NCBI GenBank assembly: GCA_964036315.1 | Contig: OZ038478.1 | Coordinates: 149,085,683-149,149,682, forward strand | DNA: 64,000 bases | Source of the DNA: Acanthosepion esculentum | Taxonomy: Eukaryota > Mollusca > Cephalopoda > Sepiida > Sepiidae | Direction of reading: 5' to 3' | Shown: positions 25,240 through 38,086 of the stretch, piece by piece | Numbering within the stretch: position 1 is the stretch's first letter | Layout of the letters: every line of letters begins with the position of its first letter | Notes under the pieces: generated by a model | Database searches by the model: none | Told to the model about the DNA's origin: nothing | The model's input: the letters and a program-made list of their open reading frames with translations, nothing else | Translations under genes and position numbers: made by a program

Positions 25240-25830
25240 AAGAAACACACACAAGGAAGAACATAATCGTCTTCATTTGCACATGTGAAAATCAACGCTG
25301 AGTATAATATATTAAGTGTTTCATGGAAAACCCCAATCTCACCCTCAATTTCATTCATATAAAATGTGTCATCCACATATCTAAAAATTTCTTTTTTCCT
25401 TAAATATGATCAAGTAGACTTGGCTCGACTTTTAATAAAATACTTATATCAATTGTGCACAATGCACGGAAAGAACACTTCTATATAGAGTAGACACGAG
25501 GGGGGGTGACACTATTACTCATATAATATTCTAGTACTGGTTGCAGCAACACAGCAAGCATATTTGCCAACTTGAAGTACATCATACAGAAAATAGGACA
25601 CAAAGGAATATTATCATTATGAGTTTTAGGTAAACAATAAAATCCTGAGAGTATGGAATCCACCGGCCTAATATGTTCACAAATGCCTATGAATTTTCTT
25701 ATGAGTTGAAATTTTGTATTCCTTCTTTTATCAATTAAGAAGAAAAAAGATTTATGCGTTGTCAGCATTTCTTCTTTTCGGTCAAAATTCGAAATTTTCA
25801 CCTATTTCCTCAGATTTAATGCTTTTGCTC
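25240..25830 (-). pseudogene. PLE reverse transcriptase fragment, second lineage
   Basis: The minus frame 25801-25481 includes SGFYCLPKTHNDNIPLCPIF, matching the PLE block normally read as GLPKTHK.NIPLRPI. Further along the minus strand (about 25410-25330) is IFRYVDDTFYMNEIEGEIGV with an intact YVDD. The wording differs from the 18690 element (YVRYVDDILML), so this is a second PLE lineage. The region between the two blocks is partly deleted. Confidence 0.7.
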
Positions 25831-26339
25831 AAAAATATGTTGGTATCCCGGTTGATTTTACTGAATGGAAATGGCAGCGTGAAAATTTTAATTTCATTAA
25901 TAACTTACACCCTAAAAATCTTAGATTATAGGGAACCGAATAAAATTGTTGAGTGGTTGTTATGGATTGAGGAGATTTCAGGTAATGAAGAAAACGGTTT
26001 GAAGTTTAGGAAATTAAGAAAAACCCAAAAATTAAATCAAGTGAGTTAAACATTCAAAATCGTTTATTAGTTTGGTTAAAAGCCAACTTCGGCCGCTGTA
26101 CATTTACAAAGTTATCAGTTCTTGTTCCCATTGGTTATGTCTAGGTCTATCTCTGAGTTCTTATTCATTAGTTCTTACTAAATGTTCGCTCTGTTTCCAA
26201 TGAACTGAAGTACACAGTGCCCGACCCAATAATTGAAAACAAATTTACGATGTTACCAATTCACGGGCAAACGCTTTAATCAACGGGCTTATCGAGCGTA
26301 TTGTGGCCAGAATCTGGAGCTGTAACCTACAAACCTATA

Positions 26340-26351
26340 TATATATATATG
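26340..26351. repeat. Short (TA)n
   Basis: A brief TA run. The surrounding 25831-26560 has no recognised feature. Confidence 0.8.
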
Positions 26352-26579
26352 GACGGAAGATGAGTTGAACATATTCCAGTCCAATGGAATATGAAGGAAG
26401 TCTACCGTGTACGTGATATGGTGGACCCTATCTGTGAAGGCCTGGCCTGCTGAAATTTGAGAGTAAGAGAGTGTATGTCCCCTACATTTCATGTATATAT
26501 CTAAATGCAAAAGACTTCGGTTAAATATTGCTGATACCGATCCTTGTGTCAGTTCTAAATGCCTATATTATTCTTATAA

Positions 26580-27180
26580 AGCAATAATCGTATGTAAATC
26601 TCAACATCATGCTTCTTATCAGCACGGCTGATAGTAACCACCATGCTTTCTCGGACTTACATTCTCGGCTGACAAGAAATGGAAAGATTATATTGAATCC
26701 GGTACTAGCTTTGCTGCTAGGAATTTTGGTTCATTGCGTCGTAATAGACAATTTTCTCTCCCGAATCAAATTTACATATTTATAAGTCAGCCTTTCGCCC
26801 ATGCTTTGAATATTGCTGCTATAGTCCAGTGCCCCATCTGTATCTTTAGAGCTTTTGATAAAATCCAAAGAAAAATCAGCAATTTTATTGGCAATGATCT
26901 GGCGTCTCGGCTTCAGTCTGTTTCCGAACCAGTCTAATGTAGCTTCACTTTGAATTTGCTATAAATGCTTTCATGGTAACTGTTTGGATGAACTCTTGTC
27001 TATGGTACCTAGACATTATTAATGTAAGCATAGTACTAGATTGCTGAAAAGTTCTCATCTGTTCACAACTGTATTGGCTAGATTAAACTGTAAGTTCTAC
27101 GCTAACAATTTTCTCGTGTAACTCACTCCAGATTCCATGTATTCCAACTTTGTCTTTAAAAATATTACATGTAATGTGAA
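26580..27180 (+). pseudogene. Jockey-like LINE, 3' fragment
   Basis: The plus strand reads TFSADKKWKDYIESGTSFAA, RNFGSLRRNRQFSLP, FDKIQRKISNFIGNDLASRL and QSVSEP, then, with frame changes, FYKCFHGN and DELLSMVP. It is the same 3' region as at 34140-36640 and at least six other places in this window. The stops make it a relic. Confidence 0.78.
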
Positions 27181-27928
<748 letters not shown>

Positions 27929-29195
27929 TTAAGCATTAGATTAAGAAATTAACTTCATTTATAGGCACAAACATTCTTAATATTTTAAATGGTTAAGGTT
28001 ACGGAAAATTCAATAATTTTGATAAGGGTGGTTGGGTTTTAATTTCCCAAGTAACTTATGTATCAAATATAACTTACTTTCAAAATCCGATAAAGTTGAA
28101 GTGGAGTAGGGGTGCCTGTTCACCAAGAAAGACATTCGTTTTTTGCCTGTCGTTTGGGTTTTTCAATGATGACATTTTTATTTTTTAAATTATAATTTCA
28201 TACACAAAGTGTTCTTAAACGGTCGACTATATATAAGTTAGTCATATTTTTATTATTCAAAATCTATTCCTACAAATTTAATGTACTATTCCTACTTCTA
28301 ATAACTAATATACTATACGTTATTTTTTACAAATAAATATATTAGAATTTCATTCGTATTAAAAAATAATAATAATCAAAGATCAAGTAAGAATATGTAT
28401 GTTTCATCTTTCAATTCCTTTGCAAAATTAATCATTATTTGAGGAAAATATTTTACAGTGTCTGCAAAAAATAGCTATTTCATTTCTTTGATAAAGTAAA
28501 CTTATATTTTTCAGAAACTTAATAATGTGTAATTTTTCATGTATGCACAAAGGACATGGGTCATTTAAGGACCTACAATATCTAGCTCTTCTTATTGATA
28601 TCTATTTTAGTGTTGGTGTTTTATTGTTTTCATTTCAGTGCCAAAAATATTTAGATAGGGACGTTTGATTTCTGTAATTATTATTTTTAAAGGATCTTGG
28701 ATATTGGTTCCAACGTCTTTTGAATTCATGCTTTGTGCATCCAATGTAGATATTAACTATGTCTGAATCTTCAGTAGATGAAATATTGCATTGATAAACC
28801 AATGATTCTATGCAACATTTATTATTGAGATGACAGTTTTGAGGATTTCTACAGTGGCATATTTTTTCATCTTTATTTCTTTTTATTTTATGATCTAGAT
28901 TTCTTGATTTTGGTCTAAGTGTTTACTCAAGGTATCAGCATTATGTATCATTTCTAAGTTTTCGGTACAATTGTAATTTAATGTAAGAGTATTTTTATTA
29001 AGAATTGTACTGAGTTTACTGTCTCTAGGAAAATATTTATCAATTAATGCAAGGAATATCTTCCTTATTCATTTTTTACCATTTGGTTGTATGAGGGTGT
29101 ATACCAACTGATATTTCTCTTCCTGTTTTTCTATTTTGTCCATTTTCATTTTTTTATATAATTGAGTTTATAGCTACTATTCTTAAAGCTTTATT

Positions 29196-29512
29196 ATAGA
29201 AAATACTATTACTATTAATATTGGAAGTATAAGAAGAGACTCGATGCTTGGAGATGTGGTTCTATAGAAGAATGCTAAGAATAACATGGCCGGAGCCTGT
29301 GAGCAACGATGACGTCTTAGAGAGTTTGGAAAAAGGAGAAGGTTTATACTTAATTTGAATTTGTACATATATTTATACTTTATTTGAATTTGTACATATT
29401 CTCTTTTCGATAGATCAAGGTATATGCTTAAGCATATACCTTGATCTATCGAAAAGAGAATATGTACAAATTCAGCAAATGAGAAAATATTAATAGTAAT
29501 AGTATTTTCTAT
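29196..29512. repeat. Nested inverted repeat with 45-bp perfect palindrome
   Basis: Outer arms of 27 bp (29196-29222 and 29486-29512) are exact reverse complements. At the centre, 29385-29429 and 29430-29474 form a 45-bp perfect palindrome with no spacer. Between the left outer arm and the palindrome lies a 130-bp LINE piece (29223-29352). That piece is itself an inverted copy of 29854-29983. Confidence 0.9.
29223..29352 (+). repeat. Inverted copy of LINE segment 29854-29983
   Basis: The reverse complement of this segment equals 29854-29983, with one mismatch in the first 122 bases and three near the end. The coding sense here is plus (MWFYRRMLRITWPEPVSNDD), while the neighbouring LINE lies on the minus strand. 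Confidence 0.93.
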
Positions 29513-29599
29513 TATAGATGGACGATGATTAGATTTAGGATGTATATACAAAGGATTAGTATTGGGTTTTTGTAAGGTAGGTATATCTTACTTTTATGT

Positions 29600-30330
29600 G
29601 CCATATCCTTTTAGAACTTAGGCGAACATGGATCTCTGCCTCTCTCTATCCCTTGCAGCTCTCATCTAGTTCCTTTCCTCTTCTTCCTCCGCCAGACAAG
29701 GTTCTGTCATCCACCTGCTGAAGCTCGTCAGGTTTGTGACGAGCTGCTTTCTCTTGTCTGTTTATACTTGTATTTGACATGTGAGTATCAGATTCTTCAG
29801 GCCCCCCTTCTTCATTATGTGTCCCAGAAAATTCAGCTGCCTCCTTCTGATGTTAAGTATAAACCTTCTCCTTTTCCCAAACTCTCTAAGACGTCATCGT
29901 TGCTCACAGGCTCCGGCCATGTTATTCTTAGCATTCTTCTATAGAACCACATCTCCAAGCATCGAGTCTCTTCTTCATCTTCCAAAATTCGCTTCCATAA
30001 AGAAGAACAGAAGTGACGTAACTGCTAAGAATTTTTTCTTTGTTGCCAAAGAAATCCTCCTGTCTCGCAATACTGTACTCAGCTTTTGACCGTCCTCATG
30101 CGTCTACGGATCTCAGTGTCACACTTACCGCCCGCTGTCAACACGCTTCCTAGATATTTAAACTGCTGCATTTGCTTGATTCTAGTATTCCCGACCTACA
30201 AATCGCATTTCGGGCTCTTCATCTTACTGATTACCATGCATTCTGTCTTCTCGTAGTTTATGTTTAATGCTTTCTACTCATTCTCCATCACTACATTCTG
30301 TAGGAGATTCTGTAATTACTTTTCCAAGTC
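29600..30330 (-). pseudogene. EN+RT LINE, second 3' copy
   Basis: Minus readings from about 30260 give CMVISKMKSPKCDL, FKYLGSVLT, MWFYRRMLRITWPEPVSNDD (29950-29890) and, further on, a basic tail. The segment repeats the 3' part of the neighbouring copy at 30340-31900 in the same orientation, so the two form an incomplete tandem. Stops and frame shifts are common. Confidence 0.75.
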
Positions 30331-30339
30331 TCTTTACCT

Positions 30340-31900
30340 CCCTCTATTCCTTGCAACTCTCATTTAGTTCCTTCCCCAGACAAGCTTCTGTCATCCACTT
30401 GCTGAAGCTCGACAGGTATGTCACGCGCTGCTTTTCCTTGTCTCACTTTCCCTCTAATTGACCCGTGAGTATCACATTCTCCAGGCCGTCCTTCCTCATT
30501 ATATATCCCAGAAACTTCAGATGTTAAGTATAAGCTTTCTTGTTTATATCCACCCTAAGACCCCATCGTTGCTTACATGATCGGCCCATGATATCCTTAG
30601 TATCCTTCTGTAGAACCACATCTCCGTCGGCTCGGGTCGCTTCTTCATCTTTGAGGAAATAGTCCAATATCTGCTGCCGTAAAGTAGAACAGATGTCAAG
30701 TAGCAGCTCAGTATTCTTTTGTTTGTTACCAAAGAAATCCTCCTGATTCGCAATACTCGGCTCAGCTTTTTGAATGTGTCCTTGGCCATCCCAATACATC
30801 TACGGATCTCACTGTCGCAATTACCGTCGTGTGTCAGAACGCTTCCCAGATATTTAAACTTCTGCGTATGCTTGATTCTAGTGTTCCCGACCTGCAAATC
30901 GCATATCGGGCTCTTCCTCTTACTGATGACCATGTATTCTTTCTTCTTATAGTTTATGCTTAGTCTTTTCTTCTCACTCTCTGTCGCGATCTTCTGTAAG
31001 AGATTTTGTAATTTCCTTTCGTGTCTGCTATCAGTACTGTGTCATCTGCGTATCGTATGTTATTTATGTTTTGGCCGCCAGTTCTAAATCCAGGTAGGGT
31101 TTTTAACTCTCCCAGAATTGCCTCACTGTATAGGTTGAAAAGGTCGTGTGAGAAAACGCATCAATGCCCTATGCCCCTTTGTATTTTTGTATATTCACTG
31201 AACGCGTTCCCTCTGCGCATTCATGCTGTTTGTTTCCAGTATAGGTTCTTGATTAGTCTGATATCGGTAGTTTTTGCAGTGAATCATTGCATTTCTGAAT
31301 CCTTTGATGATGTTTATATAGTCAATTTTGTTTTAGTTTCTCCTCCTGGACTCCTCCATCTGTCGCGGATGATCTTGGAATCATATGTTGGCTATTAGCT
31401 GGTCATTGGCTGTGCATCTTAGCATTAATTTTTCTCCACGTTGGTTGCGGTATCCTAGTCCTAATCTTTTTGTTATATCTCCTACCCTTTCTCTGCCTAT
31501 TTTGGCGCTTAGGTCTCCAGTGATAATGAGGATTTCTATGATTTGTATAGAGCTTGGCACTGTCCAGCACAAAGTAGAAAGATTCGATGTCCTCCTCCTT
31601 GCTTTGTGCCGTCGGTGCGTAAACTATTATAATAGCCACGTTCGACAGCTTCCCTTTCAGTTTCACTACCGAAATTCTTTCGGAAATTTGGTGATATCCT
31701 AGAACGCATTTCTGAAATGCACTATCTAGTATTAGTCCTATTCCTTTGTCGTTCTTCTCGCCGCCTGCATAAGTTAACCTGTGTTTGTCCTTGACGAAAT
31801 CACCGTTGTTTGGCCATCTAGTTAGGCATACACCTAGAACATTGATGATAAGTTTGTCCATCTCTTTTTAACATGAGTTGGCCGGAGTTGTTCGGAAGTT
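30340..31900 (-). pseudogene. Non-LTR retrotransposon: EEP endonuclease plus reverse transcriptase, internally deleted
   Basis: Minus strand, 31861 downward: an exonuclease-endonuclease-phosphatase domain (CLTRWPNNGDF, YAGGEKNDKGIGLILDSAFQ, ISERISVVKLKGKLSNVAII, VYAPTAQSKEEDIESFY, then after a shift GDLSAKIGRERVGDI and ANDQLIANI), SPGGETKTKLTI (about 31340), LIKNLYWKQTA, HDLFNLYSEAILGEL, NINNIRYADDTVLIAD with intact catalytic aspartates (about 31070-31025), MVISKRKSPICDLQVGNTRI (30933 on), QKFKYLGSVLTHDGNCDSEI and FYRRILRISWADHVSNDGVL. Database proteins of this kind are often mislabelled craniofacial development protein 2-like. The fingers and first palm block between TTDI and RLIKNLYW are missing, an internal deletion of several hundred bases compared with the family. 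The clade is uncertain (RTE-like is my best guess). Pieces of the same family lie at 46760, 49640 and 52165. Confidence 0.85.
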
Positions 31901-32340
31901 CCATGTCCCGAGAGTTAATTTGCGTTTGATGCAAGCAGTCGAAGGACAAAGGTCTGGTGACACCTGTCGCTCACGTCGTTCCTTTCCGGACAAGGTATAG
32001 ATTCCAAGGAAAATTTTCCCTTTTACGCTGTTTATGCTAGCAGTCACTGGTTGGCGGATAGGTCACACCTGTTGCGCATGTCAGTTCTTAACGGGCGAGG
32101 TTCTAATTCCCGTAATCCATTCCCGCCGTTAGGTTTCGTATAATCTGTAGTTGTTAACCATGATTTGTCTTGAGAGTGATAGTGAAGCGGTTTCCCGTTG
32201 CCTTCTCCACTGTGGTCTATAGAGACACCACCTCTTGTTATCTAGCCGTTGACTCAGAGAGTTCTTTCGCCCTTTGTTATATATTGTTTTTCGTCCCACT
32301 GGCTTGAGAACGAGCCGCCTCACTCAGAAGTGTTTAGTCG
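31901..32340 (-). other. Probable 5' untranslated region of the EN+RT LINE
   Basis: This sequence is more GC-rich than its surroundings and lies directly upstream (minus sense) of the endonuclease domain. It repeats a theme (GACACCTGTCGCTCACGTCG at 31960-31979, and CACACCTGTTGCGCATGTC at 32065-32083) that suggests a roughly 105-bp imperfect internal repeat. The UTR reading is inference from position and composition. Confidence 0.4.
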
Positions 32341-33312
32341 GTTTAGTCGCCAACATTTCGACTGGAATACTCACCGAAAAATGTTTCTTTTCTTATTATT
32401 AAATTTTAAGTTAGTAAAAGTCTCATTGCTACTTACTGAAACATTAACCAGCATTGTGGAAAAAAGTGCTTCTTTCTTCTTACAAATGGGACCTCGTATT
32501 CAATTCTTGCTATACTCGAATCAAATGGTCATTTAGTGAAATTTTGCGGATAAATTTGACAAGAAGCGTCTCCATTTTCAAAGACCATCGACCTGTGATA
32601 GGGGTGGGGTCAAATCAAGCATATCCTCATTCCCTCCCTAATAAGCTTCATTTACACGTCCTATGTATGCTTGTGACGATTCTTTTTTTTTAAATTTACA
32701 ACTAACCTAACTAGTCAGAAAATTATCCTCAAAGTTAAAATTAAGTTAGAAAATCTGTTAATAAATAATACAAAAATACATAAGGTATGTATATATTATT
32801 CATTAAATCTAATGTTATATCAAGGAAGTTCACTTTTATCAGTTCAGTACTTATAGTACTTAATGAACATGAAAATTACTTTTTTTCTTTTGTTCCCCCA
32901 CTCAGTTATTGTCTTGCCAAATGTCTTGGATGAATAGGTTTTGACACTGACCACACCGACCCTCTTCCTCTACTTTCAAAATCTCACTCCCCTACTACCC
33001 CTACCAATAAGGACAAAACGGCATGACATTTTCACACCCATTTAAATATTGAATCTAGTATTGTTTTCATGAGTTTCGCACAGCGAGGATTCAAACTGAG
33101 ATTGGACTTTTGCTAATAATACTATCTACACCAACATTCACACCGACCACAAGAACAACTATCGGCGAGTCTTTCCCATTTCTCTGTTTATGTCACCTGT
33201 CACTGATGAAGGACAGAGGCGTACTTGAGAATTCGGGACTTAAAATTTAATACATTTTTTTCGTACTGATCACATTAATACCCTTTCGTTTCCCTTGTTT
33301 TAATAACTAACC

Positions 33313-33314
<2 letters not shown>
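32341..33314. other. Gene-free DNA
   Basis: No recognised feature. A CTGATGA at 33202 lacks a partner GAAA. Confidence 0.5.
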
Positions 33315-33396
<82 letters not shown>

Positions 33397-33435
33397 GTGT
33401 GTGTGTGTGTGTGTGCGCGTAAAGAGAGAGAGAGT
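33315..33435. repeat. (TA)n, (GT)n and (GA)n microsatellite
   Basis: A TA run to about 33391, then a GT run, then a short GA run. Confidence 0.95.
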
Positions 33436-33599
33436 AGATATATTAATAATAGGAATATTCAGTGCTGTCCAGGAAATTATGAATTATATCATATTAATGA
33501 ATATGATTTTGATACACTTCTTTTGATACAAGATGTGATTATAAAATAAGCGAGCTGCCATAAATTGTTATATTAATATATAAGTTTCTCAGCTGACAT

Positions 33600-33960
33600 G
33601 AAAGACTATACCGAACCCATTGCTACGCCAGGTGCTAAGAAAGCGGGTTCACTGTATTGTACGATACACTTTTTCTCCCGAATATATCATACATAGCTAT
33701 AAGGCTACCATTTGTCCATGCTTAGAATACTGTTGCCTCATATTGTACGGTGCCACTGCTAATTACCTTGAGCTCCTTTATAATATCAAAAGAAGAATCA
33801 GCAATGCTAACAGTTCTGATCTGACACATCAACTTCTGTCCTTTTCTTCCCTGTGTTTTTTTCTATAAATACTTTCATGGTAATTGTTCGGATAAATTCT
33901 TTGCTATGGTACCTAGACTTTTAAAAATTTAATCGCAGTTCAAGAACGGTGTAGAGAGCT
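33600..33960 (+). pseudogene. Jockey-like LINE, 3' fragment
   Basis: The frame 33620-33868 reads VRYTFSPEYIIHSYKATICP and CLEYC, then YNIKRRISNANSSDLTHQL. This matches the FSPESILQIYKSTIRPCMEY and IQRRI blocks of the family. The remainder is frame-shifted. Confidence 0.75.
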
Positions 33961-34139
33961 CATCAATTTACAATTGAGCTGGCTAGATGTAGCCGTAATG
34001 ATTTTTCTCAGTGAAAATTTTTCTAGTTTATAGTATCTATAAAAACGACGTATCTTCACTAAGAAACATCAAAAAGAAATACTCGACTCCAGTCGATAAA
34101 AAACATAAAATTAACTATTTAAAACAAGAAGGAAATAAT

Positions 34140-36640
34140 GGAGTAGGTAGGCTTTCCTACCATCCGGCCAATATTCCTCCCATTCTTTTGATCAAGAGTA
34201 GAGGCTCACCCCTTGTTTCTTGTTTAGGGAGGGGTTCCCGGAACTCTTCCTCTGGCGTCAGTACTAGTATTGCCGTGATTCCCATGTGATGTGTGTGGTC
34301 TGTGGCAATGCCTCCTCATTCTGAGTGTACCAGGTTGACAGTTTCGGGAGTCTGGTAGTTAGGAGCCCTAACACTTGCGTATCGTCTTGAGTGGCCGCTC
34401 TGATCAACAGTTTTATAATACCGGTGGACTTGTAGTGCCATGTCACGCATGGATGGTTGTGCCTGCATTCACCTCCGGTGGGCCAACCTGAGGCCACATT
34501 ATGTTGCAGGCTGCGCCAGTTTCCCACCCCCCATCACATACTTCTACTTCAGGCCTTCTAATTTTCACTAGCTATATCACCAAACATGACAAATAACGAT
34601 CCAAAAAGCAAATCTAAACCAGCTCTTAAAAAATTACCTAAACCCTTCAACATTTTCTTTTCTAAGTTCTTTGGCATTCGAACCGTCTTTTGCAATGTGG
34701 AATCGTTTCTCATTGAGAAGTCCCCCGATATAGTGGCTCTCTGAGAGACCACTCTCGAATCATTTATCCCCTCCTCTGACCTCTCGATCCCAGGTTACTT
34801 TCCTCTTCTTAGAAAAGATTCTCAAACCCACATACACGACCTTGGAGTTTACATCAAGGACCATCTCCCAGTATCTAGTGAGCTCTCTTTCGAATCTCCA
34901 GACCACTCATACTTGTGTCTCCGCCTATCACTCCTCAATGCTGTAAGCTACCTTTTCTTCATTTATCGCCCTCTAGACAGTGGTGTACTCGAAAGCATTT
35001 CAGACAAGATAGACAAGGCTATCTCTCTCCATCCTTTTGTTCATATATTCGTGTTTGGGGAGCCAATTGCTATGGTGAGCGTTACAGCCCACCATAGCAA
35101 TTGGCTTAAAAATTCTATAACTTACCTTGCTGGCATACAAACCCTTAACCTTTCTATTTCTCAATTCCTCACACAAATAGTCGACTTTCCTACACGTTTC
35201 CCCAACAACCTGAGAGGCAAAGCTTTCCTTCTCGATCTCTGTTTCACCTCCACCACCGCGTCCTGTCGTGCCTCGCAGCTCTGCCCTCTTGGCAACTCTG
35301 ATCATGCTGTATCAGTATCAACATCTATTCCAACCCCAGCAAAGATGCTCCTACCAACAGAACATCTTTCTGTTATCAACGAGCAGACTGGGACTAGTTC
35401 CGGGATTTCCTTCGTGATGTCCCCTGTGATGTGGTCTTTAAGCTCCATGTTCAAGAATGCGCTTCCGAGGTCTCCTCCTGGGTAACAGCTGGAATCGAGG
35501 CTTTCATTTCCGCTAGGAAATATAAGGTTAATTCGCGCTCATCTTCTTGGTTCTCTGCTGCTTGCTCGGCTGCTATTGCCCATAGGAATCACTTCTACCG
35601 CTTATATCGTAGTAACATATCAGATCGCAACAGACGTCTCTTTGTCTCAGCCTGTAACGAGTCCAAGAGTGTCCTCAATGAAACAAAGTCACTATTTGCT
35701 GATAGAATGAAACAACGTATTGCATATCGCAAATTCGGCTCCAAGGATTATTGGCGTCTCTGCAAGCGTGTACTTAACGAGATCAAACCTTCAATACCTC
35801 CTTTTTTCAAGCAATTTGAGGTCCTGACCTCCTTAGCTGATAAGGCTGAATGCTTTGCCCGGAAATTCTCTTCCAACTCAACACTCGACTTATCCTGTGT
35901 ACCCACTCACGATTTCCCGCTAGAACGGAGATTCTATTGAACGAGTTGCGCATAACCCTATTGTTGGTATTTGACATCATCTCAAAATTAGACTCACATA
36001 AGGCTAGTTGTGGCGACGGTTTACCAGATATTGTCTCGAAGAAATGTGTTCCTAAACTGGCTCCTGCCCTCTCCAAATTATATAACTACTGCCTCAATGA
36101 ATCTTTCTTCGCAGCCTCTTGGAAGTCCTCATCTATTTTACCTGTCTTTAAGAACTCTGGAGACCGTTATGACCCATCTAACTACTGTCCCATCAGACTC
36201 CTGGCACTTTTCGGCCAAGTCTTTGAGGCTTTAATCAACGCGGAGTGATTAATCACATTATCTCCCATCATATGCTGTCTGATAAGCAATATGATTTTCA
36301 CTTTTCCCGTTCTACAGCTGATGTCTCACGGCCATAACTGAATTTGTTTACCTAGCACTCCACAATAACGGAGAAGCTAGTGCCGTGTCTCTAGATATAT
36401 CTAAAACATTTGAAAGGGTCTGGCATCCCGGCCTCCTTCGTAAGATTAACGGATACGGAATTTCTCGTCAGAAAGTTGGTTCCCTGTGTCGCGTCAAAAA
36501 GTTTTTCTCGCCTGAGTCCATTCTTCAATTTTACAAATCAACCATTCGCCCTTGCATGGAATACTGCTGCCGTATATGGTCTGGAGACACATTTATTTTA
36601 GTTCAACACACATGGTGTCTCACCATGACGTTTATACTAC
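34140..36640 (+). pseudogene. Jockey-like LINE, longest copy in window (5' UTR, endonuclease, partial RT, 3' region)
   Basis: A GC-richer leader at 34140-34560 precedes an AP-endonuclease domain. Across frames it reads FPLLRKDSQTHIHDLGVYIK, LSLLNAVSYLFFIYRPLDS, FVHIFVFGE and AHHSNWL, IVDFPTRFPNNLRGKAFLLD and LGNSDHAV (34800-35320). A linker follows (WFSAACSAAIAHRNHFYRLY, FGSKDYWRLCKRVLNEIKPS). The reverse transcriptase starts with DIISKLDSHKASCGDGLPDI and WKSSSILPVFKNSGDRYDPS (35970-36185), then SLDISKTFERVWHPGLLRKI (36388-36450). Directly after NGYGIS the sequence jumps to CRVKKFFSPESILQFYKSTI, so the YADD-containing core is deleted. There are at least five frame changes. A small inverted duplication sits in the endonuclease (35061-35106). 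In the active family the protein nicks target DNA and primes reverse transcription there. Confidence 0.85.
35061..35106. repeat. 17-bp-arm inverted repeat inside the LINE endonuclease
   Basis: Arms 35061-35077 and 35090-35106 are exact reverse complements, with a 12-base spacer. The right arm is the native coding sequence (HHSNWL). The left arm replaces the expected GDFN motif, giving FGEPIAMV. Confidence 0.9.
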
Positions 36641-37998
36641 ATATATGCTGAGCGGACCTTCGTTAAAGTGCTCCGTACCACAGACGAACATCATTAAGAA
36701 GTCACCTTGCGGGAAAATCGACTATGGTGAGATTCGAAACAACCAGTGTATAATGTTCGAAAAGCGAACGTTCTCATAACTCGACAAGGTCTCCATTTTT
36801 ATCTCTATGCATATAAACTAATTTCCATGAATTTTATTACTAATAGGACAGATGGTATTCTACATAAAAAAGAGTTACGCAGCTTTTTCTATTTTTGTTG
36901 CCTGTGCATTTTAATATTATTGAATCTCAGTGCACGCTATAGACTAACATAATGTAACACTTCTTTTCTTTTTGTGCGCAATTGCATTTCTGATTGAAAA
37001 ATATTTTCCGATTCATATTTTTTTATAATTTTTACATTTGCTACTAAGGATTTAAAAAAAAAATTCCGTTTGTAATTTATTTCTTATAATTCTGTTTTTT
37101 AACGAATCAGTAAAATTTAATTTTTCCATTTACCATTATTTTTCCACAACTTGCTTCAAAATTCTTCATTTAACATGTATAGTTTCCTTATGGCTAGATG
37201 AATATTAATACTCCGATATTTGTATTTTATTTCCAAGTTAAAACCTGAAAAATAGCAAGAGGAAAGAGTAGAACTTTAGAAAAAAGTCATGTGTATGTGC
37301 ACGCGCGTGTCTCTGTATGTTTGTGTCTGTTTGTGTATGTGTAACAATTTATATTTAATTTCTTAATTTTGGACGCTTCCTAAATCTATCGCGACATTTC
37401 GAAATAATTTAATTTATTTTGTCTGAGACATACGTTTATAAATGCTATGCTCTTTAGTTTTTACTATATAAATCTCTGTTTTTCTTTACTTTTGATTTAT
37501 ATACAATTCTCTTTATTTTATTAGCCCATATATATATTTTGATAACATAAAGCTACTTTGTTTTATTTGTATTGATTGATATCATTTGGTTGGACAGCCT
37601 TTATATAATTTATTTTCAGTTTCGCCAAAATAAATCTCATTCACTGGGTTTGCGGTTATTGCCATTTTCGGCGTATGCAATATGATTTTTTACCTTTGCA
37701 TTTTCCTTGTTTTGTACATTTGTATTTCTTTCCATAATTACGTTTTCGGAAATTATTTCTGATGTTATTTACTTTTTTATTATATGTTCAGAGACATGTA
37801 TGGAACTGTAACACGCATTTATGGAGATTGTATTAAATGTTATCATTAATCTGTGATTTATGAAAAGGTTTGTCTTCAGGTTTTACAAGATAGGGTAGAT
37901 TAAACAATATTCATTTTCGATTTTTCTGTCGTCCTGCAATTAAAAATCTTCTTTAAAATATCTACAGTTGAAAAATCTTATATTCGTATGAAAAGGAA

Positions 37999-38002
<4 letters not shown>
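36641..38002. other. Gene-free DNA, 1.4 kb
   Basis: AT-rich and T-biased, with no recognised feature. Confidence 0.5.

Positions 38003-38080
<78 letters not shown>
38003..38080. repeat. (TA)n microsatellite
   Basis: A 78-bp TA run. Confidence 0.97.

Positions 38081-38086
<6 letters not shown>

Larger units (their letters stand above)
28400..29580 (-). pseudogene. PLE relic (second lineage), interrupted
   Basis: Minus readings give YLQKPNTNPLYIHPKSNHRP, then SIIENTI (about 29580-29500). This is a late block of the PLE reverse transcriptase that links to the GIY-YIG domain. About 700 bases further on come NIYIGCTKHEFKRRW (about 28760-28715) and SKYFWHWN, the GIY-YIG endonuclease. Between them sits the inverted duplication at 29196-29512. 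Frame shifts and stops are frequent. A cysteine-rich stretch at about 28830-28860 (CHCRNPQNCHLNNKC) fits the Cys-rich linker seen in some PLE endonucleases. The same lineage is present at 38640 and 40850. Confidence 0.7.

Noticed and set aside
33190..33240. CTGATGAAGGACAG near 33202
   Set aside because: No GAAA at a suitable distance (GAGAA instead) and no stem II.
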